A stretch of 64,000 nucleotides of DNA from Chinchilla lanigera (GCF_000276665.1 NW_004955447.1:12193024-12257023); one strand, 5' to 3'. Shown: positions 46,396 to 59,822, numbered from the stretch's first letter. Notes: generated by a model from the sequence alone, not told the origin. Translations and numbers: made by a program.

Positions 46396-48466
46396 ACAGT
46401 GAGTTTGTACTCACCAGTGATCTTCCTTCCTAACTAACTCACTAGAAATTCCCCAGCATGGAGTTACACTGAGGCATTTCAAAATTAAGACAGACCTCTC
46501 ACCCATTCTATTTCAAGGGTATGATAAAAATCAGAAGTATGCTGGCCTGGCCTCTAGAACCATGAGCATAATGCAAGGTCTGAATATCAATTCTAGTGGG
46601 TACAGATGCCTGAAATTCTCCAAGCATCATTTCCACAATAGTGTTTATTTAAATTCTTTCCTCCCTACAAACTCTCAAACATATAAGAAAAAGAAGCGTG
46701 TAGCAGACACTCATTTAACCAGACCTATCAGTTTAAGTTTTCATCATTGTGATTCTTTCAGTTTAATCTTTAACTTTTAAGAACTGAATGATTACTGTCC
46801 TATTTCTGTGAAGTGATTGTATACAATCTCACTGAAGAACAAGCAGAGGAATATATTTTGAAAATGTGAATTTCTGCTCACTGACAAATTTCCCCCTAAG
46901 AAAATCCAAACCCTTAACATCCCAGCGTGTAGAGAAATCTATTCTGCTGGTGACAGGTCTAGTCTTGAGTATTCCATTCATTACTTTCTTCTCACACGAC
47001 TTCTCCACACCAGAGCCTATTTTTTTCCACTGCGACAAAATAGATGTTGCTCGAATCTATAGAAAATTGGGTCAGTAAATCAGAAACCACTGATCTGTTT
47101 TTAACAAAGACCAAGTTTTGACTTTTTTAAGGAACATTTTATTCCTCAGGACAAAATGAGTGAATCATGGCTAAGAAAAGTCTTACTTCTTTCCTCAGTT
47201 ACGGTACAGTTTTGCCCTCCCTGCCTTTCTAAAAATCAAAACATCTACTGCACTGCTTAGTAAGTCCGAAAGGGAGAATTCTACTCATGGAGTGGAATGG
47301 AGGGAGGGAGAGAGACATGACATAAGGAAGTAACTAAGGCAAATATCAAGGCTGTCAGCAGCTGGAAAGTTGAAGATTCAGGAAATTCGGTGATAACATT
47401 TCTGTCTCAGTTCAGGCCTGAGAAATGGGTGGCCTGATGTTAGAGGTTCTGTCCAAAAGCAGAAGCAGACCCTTCAGTGGATGCAATGAATTCCTTCTTA
47501 TTCAGCCTTTCCTTTCAATCCAGGTCTTCACAAGCAAGAGCAAGCATAAACACCGAAGTGACACCCAGGATTTGGAGGCAGAATTATTTACATAGACGTG
47601 CCCTGATTGGGATCATTCCCAGAATATCAGGCCCTGATCTCTGGTGGTCTAGGACTTCTATGAGATAAGTGGGCAGGAAGTACAGAGGCAGAATGGCTTG
47701 TCAATTGGGGATTGGTTCTTACAACATGCATCAGTGTGACCAGTTATGATCACAGTGACCAACTCTTTCTAAGAAACAAAAGTAACAGAGCCTGTAACTA
47801 GAACTATTCCTGGGCAGCTAACAAACTGAAGTGAACTGCTTGGTGGGCCATTTCCTGATACACGTGGACTGCATGGGACCCAACACATTGATGGAGGGAA
47901 ACTGCTCACTCAAGTCAAAAAACCAAATGTTAATCTCATCTCAAAAACTCCTCACAACATACCCAGAACAGTTACTAATTAAATATCTGGGCAGTTTATG
48001 TCCAGAGAAGTTCACACCAAAGATGAACAATCAAAGAAAAAGTTGAGAAAAGAGTTTGTACAAACTATCCTATTTCATGACACATATGACCGGTGTACAC
48101 ATACATGTGATGTCTTATTTGATATCTAGAGAAAGAAATAGCAGAGATGAAGCTTTGTAGAAAAACATTTCCTGATGCCAATGACTTATTTGAAATATTA
48201 GCATCAGAATGGTGAATTTATAAGAGCTAAATCTGGGAGAGTAAGTAAAGAATTTCACAGGAAGAAAACAGCTGATGCAGCAAGATTTCTTTTCCTCTGG
48301 CCAGAAAGGATGTCTCAGATTTAGCAGCTTTTCCAATGTTCCTCTAATTCTTGCAGTCTTCTTTTTCTCAGTGAATCAAGATTACAGTTAAATATTAAGT
48401 TAGCATAAAGCTTTACAAAATATTTCATATACTATACATTAATCTGTTTTATATATAACAGATATT
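46396..48466. other. Unassigned stretch ending at an assembly gap
   Basis: Mixed composition with no supported gene. Frames at 46866-47078, 47477-47668 and 47831-48046 have no known motif. The absence of obvious repeats may mean old repeats beyond recognition by eye. Confidence 0.4.
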
Positions 48467-48566
48467 NNNNNNNNNNNNNNNNNNNNNNNNNNNNNNNNNN
48501 NNNNNNNNNNNNNNNNNNNNNNNNNNNNNNNNNNNNNNNNNNNNNNNNNNNNNNNNNNNNNNNNNN
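48467..48566. other. Assembly gap of exactly 100 N
   Basis: One hundred N between TA-rich flanks (ATATATAACAGATATT on the left, TATACATTTTCC on the right). The size is probably a placeholder. Confidence 0.98.
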
Positions 48567-51500
48567 TATACATTTTCCATGACTGAGCTATTTAGGTACA
48601 AATTCAAACAGATTTTTTTTGCCTAAAATTTTGAAATACCTGTATGGTCTTTTTTCTTCTTTGTTTTCACTCCTTTCTTTAAATTGAATGAGAAAAAAGT
48701 TGAAGCATTAAAATAGATTTTTGAAAGATATATTTAAATAAACTTGTCTGGAGCTAAGTACAAATTTTGCTAAATTCTCAGTGAAAGCATTCTTGTATGA
48801 CATCCACACCAGTATTACAAGTAAAGCTTGACAGAGAATTTCACAGCAGGGTTTTAAAACAAACAATTTAGGTAGATTACTCAATTAATCTAGGCAGTTA
48901 TTTAGAAGATGGATGCATGTGTAAACATTTAGGTAAAACATCATAATAAGAAAATTGCCTTGATATGTTACCCCTTTATGCCTTTTTAGAACAAGGATTT
49001 GCAATATTATTCAACAGTACAACTATTATCAATTGTTAGGTGAAAGCTTCTGGAAATTTCAGAAGAATGCGTTTCAGGGGTAAAAACACTGCAGAGACAC
49101 AAATTCAATATAAACACAATGACCAGATAGAGATAACGATTTGCGAGGTATACACTGCAGAAGCTGTTGTAGCAGAGTGAGGCTCAGATGGCACCATGAG
49201 GAGAAATCTTGTTTTGAGGAGCAGCCGTCTCCCTGGTCAACAGCTGGCATGATTTCAGGGTCCCCTCATGTTCACGCAGGCCAAAACCTGAACACAGGGC
49301 AGTTACAGAGCCAAAATTATCCCGTGCGACATAGGGTTACTCTCACAGTGTCTGTGTTCTGTGGATTTTCCTGAATCTGGCCAAAACTGTGAAATGTGCA
49401 CTGGAGTCTCCGTTCTTCCCACCACTCCACCCCTCTTCACTACCTCCCTCCTTGGGGTTCAGATCAGCATCGCAGTCTAACACCCACTGCTCGTGTGTCC
49501 TCTGTCATTACCTCTCACACACAACCACACACAGTTCACAGAGTGCCTATATATGTATATATATATTATATATCTATATCACCGCATCATTTGTATACTA
49601 TGACATATCATAGACTATATACTATACTATATCTAATATATATGTATTATGTACTATATAAATATGTATATTTACTATGTACTGTATATACAATATATAC
49701 ATCATATATACATATCAGTATGTACTACATATTTATAATATATATGTGATTGTATATATGCATATATATTTGTATTTTAAACTGTCCTTTGTTGTCTACC
49801 TCCTACCATTACTTGTTCATATATCATTATGTAATATATTCATATATTAATATAATCCCTGAGAATATCAAACTGATAAAATTTTGAAGTAATTATGGAC
49901 TTACATTCATGGCAAAGCACCTTTGACAATTGTAATATGCTCAGAAATGCATCTGGCAATGCTAATGCTGACACAACTCCAGGCTCAGCTATGTTACATT
50001 TCAGGTACCTTATAGTGTGTTAGTGTACACATTTATAATTGAGGTAAATAGTATTTTTAACTGCAGGAAAGACATAAATGAGTTTTCCTGTGTAATTTTA
50101 AAGTTAATGATCTTCCAGGATGCTCAAGGACCCTAGAAGAGGAAATAGCCACATGAAGAACCTAGAGTAATAGAACTAATGGTAATTCTTACATCAAATA
50201 TTTTTAACCTGCATTGTTAGAAACAAAATATTTTAGTATAGAAATATAGTGAATACATTTCTTTGAGTGTTCCTTATTTACTTCTTCATAACAAATTGTT
50301 CCATTTGATTTATGGCAAAATAGAGAAATATGCACTTAGAACCATCCATAATTTTTAGCATAAATGTTACTGTACTTTTGGAATTCATTTAATTCAGATG
50401 TAATTTTCAAAATAATAATTTGTACATTACATGTAAATGCATAGCATAGGGTGCTGTAATGTTTTCTTGCCCTGATCTTAAATTTAATCTTATTAGTGCT
50501 TCAACACATGCATATCTGCACACAGGACCTTGTTTTTTATCTCTTTAATCTCCAAGATTATGGCTACTATTGTTATTTTTAGATAAGAAAATAAAGACTA
50601 AATTCAGTAACTTCACTAGGGACTTTCATAATTACAATCTTTCAGAAAGCACTGGTGAAGAGATTAAAATCAGCGAAATTTTCTTCATGTAAAGGGTTGA
50701 ATAATTAAACTGCATGATTTCCAATGTTTTAGTATTTGTTGAAGTAAACCAGAGCAAAAGCTAGACATTTAGATATGAAGGGAAAATAGATTGCATTTTT
50801 CGCTCGTATCATTTCTTCCATGAGTTTAACATCTTTGGTTTCATTCTCAATCTTCAGACTAAATTTGAACCACATTTCTCCAAGTGAGTCACATCTGTAT
50901 TTCCTTGGAGGACCATTACATCATTGTCTAACAGATATTTAATGCTTAAAATTCAAGTAGTCTTTATCTCATTTTCAATTTAGCCACTTATAAATTTGTA
51001 TCGTATCTTCATTAATCAATACCAACCCACTTATGGGCAAGAAGTTTCTGTACAGTCCTCTCTGAGCAGAGAATCCTCTTTTATCTTAATAAACATTTCC
51101 ATTTTATTGAACCTGTCTCCATTATTTAGAGCTGTAGAGCACAGACTTTGTTCTGACCTTTTAGCAAATGTCTTTCTCCTGACTTTATTTTTACTACTTC
51201 AATCTACTCATGTTTTAGTGATTTCCTCTCTACAACTCTTGACTCTGTTGCAAAGATCATTAAATCCTTTTTGATCTTCCATCAGCTACTGGTAAATGGG
51301 TTCATATTATTAGAGAGAAGCATGCTGCTTTATAGATTGTGTAAAAATATTGCCTGTGAAGATCATGCTGCTATAGCATCTTGATTGATAAACTGAAGAC
51401 ATCTCAGTATCTTTGGCATACTAACAGGGATCAGTAATACTTTTGAGCAGGGTGAATGTGTCTTAAAAACAAATGCCTTTCTTTCAGAGGTACACTGAAG

Positions 51501-52724
51501 CCCTAAACTGTTAGAAGTGCTATCATAGTTAAGCAATCACTGTTTGACATCTGCTGTAATAATACAGAAATGATAATTTCTCTTATTATGGTCCAGGTGC
51601 TGCAAAGTTTAAGATTTTTATTGTTTTATTCTTTAGGTAAGATATGATTAACTGTCATCAAAATTAATGTTTTGGAATGTTGGGTCCTCAAAGCTCAGAG
51701 GAAAAAAAACATTTGCTTAGATACATTTATAACAACTATGCATCTGTTGGACAAAAAACAAAAAGAAATGAATATACTATTCTGCATTTAACTAGAATAA
51801 GAAGAAACAAACAGTGACAGAATACTAGCTACAACTGTTTTAATCTGGTAAAGATGCAGATGTTATATTTTTCAGTTTACTTCCACCTAAAATAGTAAAG
51901 AGAAAACCTCAGCCTGTAATCTTAAATAATGTCAGATAGTGTGAGACCAGATGTCACTTCCGTTTAGTAGGGAATCTTCTCTATTTAATAAATATTGACG
52001 CTTACTGCGGTTTACTGGTGAAAATGCTTCCTGTTAACACCATGTCACAGGTCTTGTCCTAAAGAGATACTGCAAAACACCAGGTCTTTCTGGTGCAGGA
52101 GGTTTTTTGCCAAAGAAAATGAAAGTTTTAGAATCACAACCTAATATTGATTTTTAGAACTTCAGAAAAAATGTAAAGATTTTTGATATAAAATATGTCA
52201 TGCTTATTCTTCAAATATTAAATTTAGAATATTATAATTTGAAGATTTTTTTAAAAATTATAAAAAGAGGTAATAAAGTGGTCCTTTCCAACTCAGGTGG
52301 ATAACACATATCGAGCATCGTGTTTCCCACCCCAGAGTCAACGTGTAACAGAAAATGCTATGAGACATAAGTCAAATGTGGCTTGTCAAAGAAAAATTCT
52401 TTGAGCAGCTGAACAGGTGAATGAAAATGCATTCATCTTTCCATTCATATATCCATACATCTTACATTTTTCTCTGTACTAAAACACATTAAGTTTTGTA
52501 AGAACTATATTTAGCTTATATCCTATGGTATTTTATTACATTTATCTTGCTCTTTTTTTCAAGTATATTACAGTCACTCTTAAAAGCAGACATACATATT
52601 AGATCAATGCTAACACATGAAACACTCACATAGCTTTTTAGAATGTGGCTTACAAATTTTTTTTGTTATTCTGTGTTGCTTACCTTTCCATGACATTAAA
52701 TCACACCTTACTTAAAGAAAATAT
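48567..52724. other. Unassigned stretch with a long TA-rich tract
   Basis: No supported gene. About 49545-49790 is a degenerate TA/TG/AC repeat; the 117-codon frame through it (49396-49749) is low complexity. The frame at 50996-51274 has no known domain. Confidence 0.4.
49545..49790 (+). repeat. Degenerate TA-rich satellite-like tract
   Basis: An irregular mixture of TATA, TACTATA and TATATGTA units over about 245 bases. Confidence 0.8.
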
Positions 52725-53171
52725 AGACTCACACCTTGGGTAGGGACACACATCTTGGTAGGGGAGTAACAGGTGAGATCAACAACCTGAAAATAGGTTA
52801 AGCAGCAATGAGGAGCCAGCCGTTGGGCTCTGAGCAACTCCACCAGCAGATCAGTCCAAGCCTCCACATCCAGAGACCAAATCAGTTCCATTCCATTTGT
52901 AGCACAATTCCCGGGATAGATTTGGCTGGACTATACAGTGTATTTCTGAGTTCTGACAGGGACGCTCTCACAGAACTGTGAACACCAGATGTATTTTACT
53001 ACCTTTATTCTCCCTTATTTTTCTGATTGGCTATCTTTTCCTGTTTGGTTAGATGTAGTCTTGTGTTGTTTTGTATTTTGTGATTGTTTTTCTTTTTTTT
53101 TTTTTTCCTTCTCTTATCTCCATCTCTCTTTTTCTGGTCTGTTCTTTAAATTTTTTATTTTCTTCTTCTTT

Positions 53172-53253
53172 TTTTTTTCTGGTACTAAGAATTGAATTCA
53201 TGACCTTGAGCTTGCCAGGCAGATGCTGTGCCACTGAGCTAAAACCCCAGCCC
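53172..53253 (-). mobile_element. ID-type SINE nested in an L1 5' UTR
   Basis: TCTGGTACTAAGAATTGAAT, CCTTGAGCTTGCCAGGCAG and CACTGAGCTAAAACCCCAGC on the plus strand. It is more diverged than the other copies and lacks the GGAGAAAAACC tail module. The flanks share ATTTTCTT-type strings, though the low complexity makes the duplication uncertain. Confidence 0.8.
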
Positions 53254-53623
53254 ATATTTTCTTTTCTTTTTCAATGTCTTCTGCTGTTTTCCTTCTTTTG
53301 TCACTATTTAGGTTTCTTATCTTTCTCTTTTGTTTTCTTCTACTAATCCTCTTTTGTTCCTCAAATGCTTCTTGAATTTAAACTTTCAAGGAGTCAACAT
53401 TGTCTCTTCCCTTTCTGATTACTACTTTGTATTACATTTCATTCTGTCCCTCCTGTGTCCTCCAGTTTTCCAAAACTCAGATGATCATCCTCTGACTGCC
53501 AGACTTGACTCTACTATATTTGACCTCACTCATCACTTTATCCTGCTCGCTACCCATTTTAATCACCTTACCCCACATAGAATGGTAGAATCTCTCCTTT
53601 AAGGGGAAAATTATTGCAACCAA

Positions 53624-53668
53624 GTACATGATATATCTATATCTATCTATCTATATCTATATATAGGA
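53624..53668 (+). repeat. (ATCT)n microsatellite
   Basis: ATCTATCTATCT and related TATATCTA units, within the L1 5' UTR region. Confidence 0.8.
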
Positions 53669-54077
53669 TTTTTTCTATAACTTTAGAGTTTACTCTTGTG
53701 GTCAGAGGTAGCAGGTTAATGGTTACCAGAGTTTGTCAGCAGCTAAGCTGTGCTTGAAGCTATTGTTATTACTAACTGTACTACTTTAGCCAGGATGTCA
53801 TACATGTTATAATCACTTTTTCTCAATTGTATGATAATACTGTGATTGAATAGGTGATGATCACCACCACAGCCCAGTACCAAATGATTGGGTGCTGAGT
53901 CAAACAGTAGCTTTGTATCCTTTACAAATTGAGAAAGTAAGTTATTGAAATAGCTATAAAGAACCACCTACACCTAGAGGACATCCCTGAAGAAGAGATA
54001 TCTCCTAAGGAAGCCTCACTACTAGTGATAAAGACACCTATCATAAGAAATCAGCAAGAATCAACATAGAAAACAAG

Positions 54078-55095
54078 ATGTCAAAAAAGAGAAAACAGAA
54101 AATGACAAGATACAGAAACAAAATGCAACTCCAGACTGCCAGTCAACCCAAGACAAACCTGCAGCATAACGAGACAGATGAAATTGGATGCCAAACATGG
54201 GAACTTTCTGAAATGATAGCAGCAGAAGTGACAAAACAAGTGGAAAAAGCTACAGAAAAAAATAATCTCTCAGGTACAAGTTAAATGATGCTTGAAATCA
54301 AAGATATTAGAAAAGACACAGCTGAAAGAATAGAGGAGGTTAGAAAAATGATGGAAATAAAAACTCCCAAATAGAAAAGAAACAGAATCCATGAAACAAT
54401 TGCAAACAGGAATTCAAGAGATTAAAACCTCCTCTGAGACTATACACAGCAGACTGAATAAAGGAGAAAATAGGCTATCAGATATTCAAGACAGAATTGC
54501 AGCTGAAGATCACAAAAAGAAAGATATCTTAAAAATAGCAAGAGATCATGAGAAATCAATGCAATAGCTACAATACAAAGCCAGAAGAATAACATAAGAT
54601 TGTTTGGGGGCATTGAGAAAGGTGGAGACAGGACAAATGCCATAAAAAAAATCTTCACAGAAATAATGACAGAAACCTTCCCAAGCATGGATGAAGAATC
54701 TGACATACAAATAAATGAAGCACATGGAACTCCAAATAGCCATGACCAAAGTAAAACTACATAAAGGTGTATAATAATCAAGATTGCAGAAATTCAGTAC
54801 AAGAAGGCAATACTAAAAGCTATTAGAGAAGAGAAAGGAATCTATAAAGGAAAGCCCATTAGAACCACAGCAGACTTCTAAACATAAACCCTCAAGTCAA
54901 GCAAAGCTTGGAGTGAGGTATTTCAAGATCTGAAAGAAAACAACTTTCAATCCCGGTTTATGTAATGTGCAAAACCATCTTTCAAAATTAGTGGGGAAAG
55001 AAGATACTTCCATGACAAAGAATAACTGAAGAAATTCATGACGATTAAACAAATCTTACAAAGAATGCTAAAAGATAATCTAAGCATAGATTAAA
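54078..55095 (+). pseudogene. L1 ORF1 (RNA-binding ORF1p), disrupted
   Basis: ORF1p is the trimeric RNA-binding chaperone of the L1 ribonucleoprotein. The start ATGTCAAAAAAGAGAAAAC lies directly after the 5' UTR. The first frame runs 68 codons (54078-54284) and stops. Further on, other frames give LFGGIEKGGDRTNAIKKIF, EAHGTPNSHDQSK and KGKPIRTTADF, which match the ORF1p RRM and C-terminal domain in order. The end (LKKFMTIKQILQRMLKDNL) agrees with the ORF1p terminus. The total span of about 1.0 kb fits a normal ORF1 of about 340 codons, so the ORF is damaged by point changes and small indels and not by large loss. Confidence 0.85.
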
Positions 55096-55164
55096 GTGAA
55101 AAAAGAAATTCATAAACAGAAAGTGAGAGGATGGAAAACAGTCCTCCATGCAACAGGCACCCAG

Positions 55165-57090
55165 AAAAAAGCAAGAATAGCTATTCTGCCTGCAGACAAG
55201 TGAAATTCACACCAAGAATGATAAAAAGAGCTAAAGAAGATCAATACATACTTGTTAGGAGAAAAATTCAAAAGGAAGAGATAACAATAATATATATGTG
55301 TGCACCAAATATGGGATCATCCAACTATACAAGACATTGTTAGTAGTCATGAAAAATTAAATAAGCAACAACACAATCATAATGGGAGAACTTAATAACC
55401 CATTGTCACAGAACAATAGATCAACTAGATAAAAAAATCAGCAAAGAAATATCAAACATAAACCAAACTTGTGAATAAATGGACTTAGTACATGTTTTCA
55501 GAGTATTCCACCCCATATCATCAGAATATACATTCTTCTCAGCTGCACATGGGACGTCTCTAAAATAAACCATATACTAGCCCACAAAACATGCTTGAGT
55601 AAATGCAGAGGAATTGAAATTATCTCCTACATATTATCCTACCATAGTGCAATGAAACTGAAAATTAAAGGCTGAAAAAAACCACAAAAATTCCATAAAC
55701 ACATGGAAATTAAATAACAGCCTCCTGAACAGCCAATAGTCACAGATGAAATTTTAAAATACTTTAAACAATATATACAACTAAATGAGAATGCAGATGA
55801 AACACACTGGAACTTGTGTGACACAATGAAAGCAGTGTTAAGAAGAAAAATTATAGAGGTGAATTCTCGCATCAGGAAAACAAATGAGCACAATTAAACA
55901 ACCTAATGTTGCACCTCAAGTGTCTAGACAAAGAAGAGAAAGATAAACCCAAAGCACATACAGTGGAGGAAATTATAAAGATCAGAGAAGAAATTGAAGC
56001 AATGGAGACTAAGAAAACTATACAAAGAATTAAAGAATCATAGAGTTGGCTCTTTGAAGGAATACATAAATTTGATAGACCCTTAGCCAAACTTATGATA
56101 AAAAGGAAAGAAAGGACTCAAATTCATGCACTGAGGAATGAAAAAGATGAAATCACTATGGATCTTATGGAAATTCAGAAAGCCATCAATACTTACTTGA
56201 AAATCTTTACTTGTATAGGATGGAAAACACAGAAGAAATGGATAGATTCCTAGATATGTATGAATTAACAAAGCTGAATTAAGAATGCATAAAAATTCTA
56301 AATAACCCCAAATCAGTCAAGGAAATTGAAATTGTAATTAAAAACTTACCAACAAAGAAAATATCAGGTCCTGATGGATTCACAGATGAATTCTACAAGA
56401 AATTTAGAGAAGATTTAATGCCAGTACTATCAAACACTTTAATGAAATTGGAAGGAAAGCAACTCCTCCTAACTCATTACTGGAGGGTATTATTACCCTA
56501 ATACCAAAACCAGAGAAAGACTCAACCAAGAAAGAAAACTACAGACCAATCTCCCTACTGAACATAGATTCAAAGATACTCAATAATATACTAGCAAACA
56601 GAATTCAGCAAATCATCAAGAAGATTATACACCATGACCAAGTGGGATTCATAGCAAGCATGTAGGGATGGTTCAATGTAAGCAAATCAATTAATGTAAT
56701 ATACGATATCAACAGAGCCAAAGGCAAAACCACATGATCATCTCAATAGATGCAGAAAAAGCAGCTTTTGAAAAAAATCCAACGCTCATTTATGATAAAA
56801 AAAAAAAACCCTACAGAAGATAGGAATAGGTGGTCCTTACCTCAATCTGATCAAAGCAATCGATGACAAGACAACAGCCAGCATTACACTAAATGGAGAA
56901 AAACCTGAAATCTTTCACTCTAAAATCAGGAAAAAAATAAGGATGTCCACTATCACAACTCCTATTCAATATAGTTCTGGAAACACTTATACAGGAAATA
57001 TCACATTGGCAAAAATACTACAGGCTGATATACATTGAAGGGAAAGAGAATTCAATACGTAGCAGAAATAATGAGCTGCAATACTTCAGT
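55165..57090 (+). pseudogene. L1 ORF2 fragment: partial endonuclease, linker, partial reverse transcriptase
   Basis: The first recognisable ORF2 protein is ARIAILPADK (about 55171), and after a shift VKFTPRMIKRAKEDQYILV then EEITIIYMCAPN. These match the middle of the L1 endonuclease. About 70 N-terminal residues, including the region of the catalytic QETH glutamate, are missing between ORF1 and this point. Next come FSAAHGTS-like and HSAMKLKIKG (endonuclease end), the linker (LNENADETHWNLCDTMKAV), then [22 protein letters not shown] and IISIDAEKAAF (reverse transcriptase motif A, aspartate kept). The sequence ends near IYIEGKENS, just before the F/YADD box. Stops occur throughout. Confidence 0.85.
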
Positions 57091-59099
57091 GGGAATGAAA
57101 AGGCTCTGTGATACAGCAGTAGTCCTGAAATAAAGCAAAGCAAAATAGCATACAATCTAGAAGAATAAAAGGTGTTTATTCAGGAAAACTGTTTGACCAA
57201 TCAATTAGACATACAGAACAAGAGAGAAAATGAGAGGGCAAGCCTCAGCTTTCCCTCATGGGAGCAAAGGACGACAAAAAAATTAGTGAGAATAAAGAGG
57301 AAGACCTGAAGATTTCAGTTTTTAGCAATACTTTTGTTTTCAGGTTTTTCTTTTAAGTATATTGAAATTGAAAGCCATGAATTAATCTCATAGAGAGTTC
57401 AGCTGGCTAGACAGACTGCACATTTGTGTTTTAAGTATGAAAGCAAACCTGAACACAATACACTGACTTCTACAGATAAGACTCAAACACCTCAGATGTT
57501 CATTCAGACAAAGCTTTCAAATAGCTTGGGAAACTGTTCGTGAAACCAAATTTGCAGAACACATGTTTTGTAAGAGTCTTGCATAAGAAGAGGCACACCT
57601 ACTAACATTGAGATAACTACTAGTATGTGAGAACCAAGACAGAAATGTAATAATCCACTGTGTAAGCTAAGTTCTAAGAGAGAGTCTAAAGTCATAACTA
57701 AAATAGAGTGGTGCATGAAAATTGAAAATCAAATTCCATCTTTCAGTGAAAACATTTGCTTTATGTCCAAGTATGATCAACTTTCTACTGCAAGCTCCAA
57801 GGTCCTTTGTCAGCTTAGTCTCAAAATTTTAGAAGAATTCATATACTTATTTCATATTTCCAAATTAAATAAAATACTGGGAAGAGTCCATATTTTCTTT
57901 CTATGTACATTATTACCAAATATATACATATATATTTTATAGTCTCCCATAAATGTTTGTTTATATGTTTTAATTCAAGAAAACTATTTTTAACAGAAGT
58001 GTGAAATAAAATTGATTTTAATTGCTTTTTACTGCATTAAAATTGGGCTAAATATATCATGCCTGTACAATGAGCTATTCCTTTGGGTAAGACCTACAGT
58101 GCACTTTTACTAATTATCTTATTTTAAAAAGTTCAGTGGAATGATGATGTTAAATTGAGAATTTTGTAACTTTTTAATACCTTACGTAAAGTAGTGCCTG
58201 AATAGAAAAGGGTACTTTTCCATTGGCACTTGGACTTTTTTGACAAGACTAAGCTAACTCTGTTGTAAAGATTTGTAACTGCTTCACGTAGATGCTAGGC
58301 CATGCTAAAATCTCCTTCACTTCCAAACTCACCTGGATAAAATAACCGTGAAATGGAACACTAGACTATGCACAATCATGTTGTACATTGCTTTCATTTC
58401 CACCTTTGTATAAAAGTCTCCTTGCTCTGTTTACAAATGCTTTCAATGGTAGTGTAAATATGAGTTCTCCAAAATGTTGTCATTTGCTAGAGCAGGATTA
58501 CTGAGACTTGGATGAGGAATCCTAATGACATATGTAAGCTGTCTTATTAAAAGTAGTCTAAAGTCAATTTTTTATCTAAATCCAGAAAAATTTCTCTGTG
58601 ATATTCCACCAAAACAACCAGAAAATGGTTCTACCACTGACCAATGACAGATATTGAAATAGAAATAATACAGGGGACAAATTGAAAATGAGGCTTATGG
58701 AAATGAAAAAAATCAAAAATGTATTTCAATTAACCATTACATAAATTTAAAAGACATTTTTAACACTAAGATTATTTGAGATTAAAATGTTAATTAGTCC
58801 TTATCCTTCATAAAGACAGCACTTAAACCTTTAATCCTAAAATCTCAAAGCCAATTAACAAATAAATCCTCAATTTTCCTATGAAAGAATGTCCACACAT
58901 GTGCTTCCCACTTTAAGTTTGAACCACTGAGCTAGGGACATTCATTCTAAGTCACATCTTTAAATCATACAGAATTCATCAACTTCTAACCTAATTATTA
59001 AATAATATATTCATGCCATGTTTATTAGGCATTTTCTGGATAGTACATAGAGTTCAACTTCCCTCCTTGAAAATTATATGGTGTAGCATATTTGGCAGA
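57091..59099. other. AT-rich stretch, nothing recognised
   Basis: About 2 kb right of the broken L1, with no L1 3' UTR, gene or nameable repeat. Frames at 57504-57942 have no known motif. Confidence 0.45.
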
Positions 59100-59270
59100 C
59101 TGTTCAATTTCAAGCTTCAATCTTCCTGTGAAATTAAAGATCATAACAATATCTTCCTTAAAGAACTCTTCTGAGTATTCTATGAGATAATGTCTTTAAA
59201 TATTGAGCAGCAAGATAGAACACATCTGGCAAGCACTGATAGGTGCTCCAATAATAATGAGAAATATTAA
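59100..59270 (+). repeat. MIR-like ancient SINE fragment
   Basis: TATTCTATGAGATAATGTCT is followed by TTAAATATTGAGCAGCAAGA, ACACATCTGGCAAGCACTGA and TAGGTGCTCCAATAATAATG. This matches the 3' half of MIR (ATTAAATGAGATAATGC, then GCACAGTGCCTGGCACATAG and TAAGTGCTCAATAAATG). Confidence 0.6.
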
Positions 59271-59699
59271 AAGACATTAAAAATATAACAACTGAAAATG
59301 AAGATTAAATTATTAATATAAATATTAGACTTAAATTTACAATGTAAATATGTACATATTTATACATACAGTAACAAATTTATATTGAAATGTTCATGTA
59401 TATTTGTACATGCAGCTATAATCATTACCAGACTGCTGCAAATATGAGAAAGCTTGCCAAGGATTTTAAATACATAAACCCGTATTTCCTAGCTGGTAGA
59501 ACCTAAACATTTGAGGTTTCTGCTGAGGTCTAGTCAGCTGTATTAAACAAGAGAAGCAATAGATAACATCAAAGTCTACTACAGCCAAGGAATGTTATAG
59601 GACCCAAGAAGCAAAAGGACCTCAGTCACACAGCTACAACAGGAAGCATGAAAATAAATCTCACTATTTCCAGGAGGACAGAAAGTAAATTCACCTACC
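59271..59699. other. AT-rich stretch, nothing recognised
   Basis: No gene or repeat identified. Confidence 0.45.
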
Positions 59700-59822
59700 T
59701 AACACCAACTACTCAGGATGTAGGGGAAAGAACATGGCTGAGTTGTAGAGCAGCCTGCTCAGCATACATGAGGCCCTGAGTTCAATCCTTCCCACAATAA
59801 AAATAAGAAAAACAAATAAAGC
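59700..59822 (+). mobile_element. Older ID-like SINE, plus strand
   Basis: GGCTGAGTTGTAGAGCAGCC, TGCTCAGCATACATGAGGCC and CTGAGTTCAATCCTTCCCAC, then an A-rich tail (AATAAAAATAAGAAAAACAA). It resembles canonical rodent ID (GTAGAGC...CTAGCATGC.TGAGGCCCTGGGTTCAATCCC) more closely than it does the GGTACCGG-tailed copies elsewhere in the window. It therefore represents an older or different ID subfamily. Confidence 0.75.

Larger units (their letters stand above)
52725..57090 (+). mobile_element. L1 element, plus strand: 5' UTR, ORF1 and part of ORF2; 3' part missing
   Basis: 52725-54077 has the layout of an L1 5' UTR: a GC-richer start, a T/C-rich middle, then AAGAAATCAGCAAGAATCAA before the ORF1 start. 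ORF1 follows, then ORF2 endonuclease remains, linker, and reverse transcriptase fingers and palm. Recognisable L1 sequence stops near 57090, just before the catalytic F/YADD box. The rest of ORF2, the 3' UTR and the A tail are absent. An ID-type SINE is nested in the 5' UTR (about 53172-53253). Most L1 copies lose the 5' end; this one lost the 3' end. Confidence 0.8.

Noticed and set aside
49396..49749. 117-codon Tyr/Ile-rich plus-strand frame
   Set aside because: It is the translation of a degenerate TA-rich tract.
54440..54781. 113-codon hydrophobic minus-strand frame
   Set aside because: It is antisense to L1 ORF1; the sense strand carries ORF1p motifs in order.
55639..56271. Three hydrophobic minus-strand frames
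   Set aside because: They are antisense to the L1 ORF2 linker and reverse transcriptase; A-rich sense sequence gives Phe/Ser/Leu-rich antisense frames.
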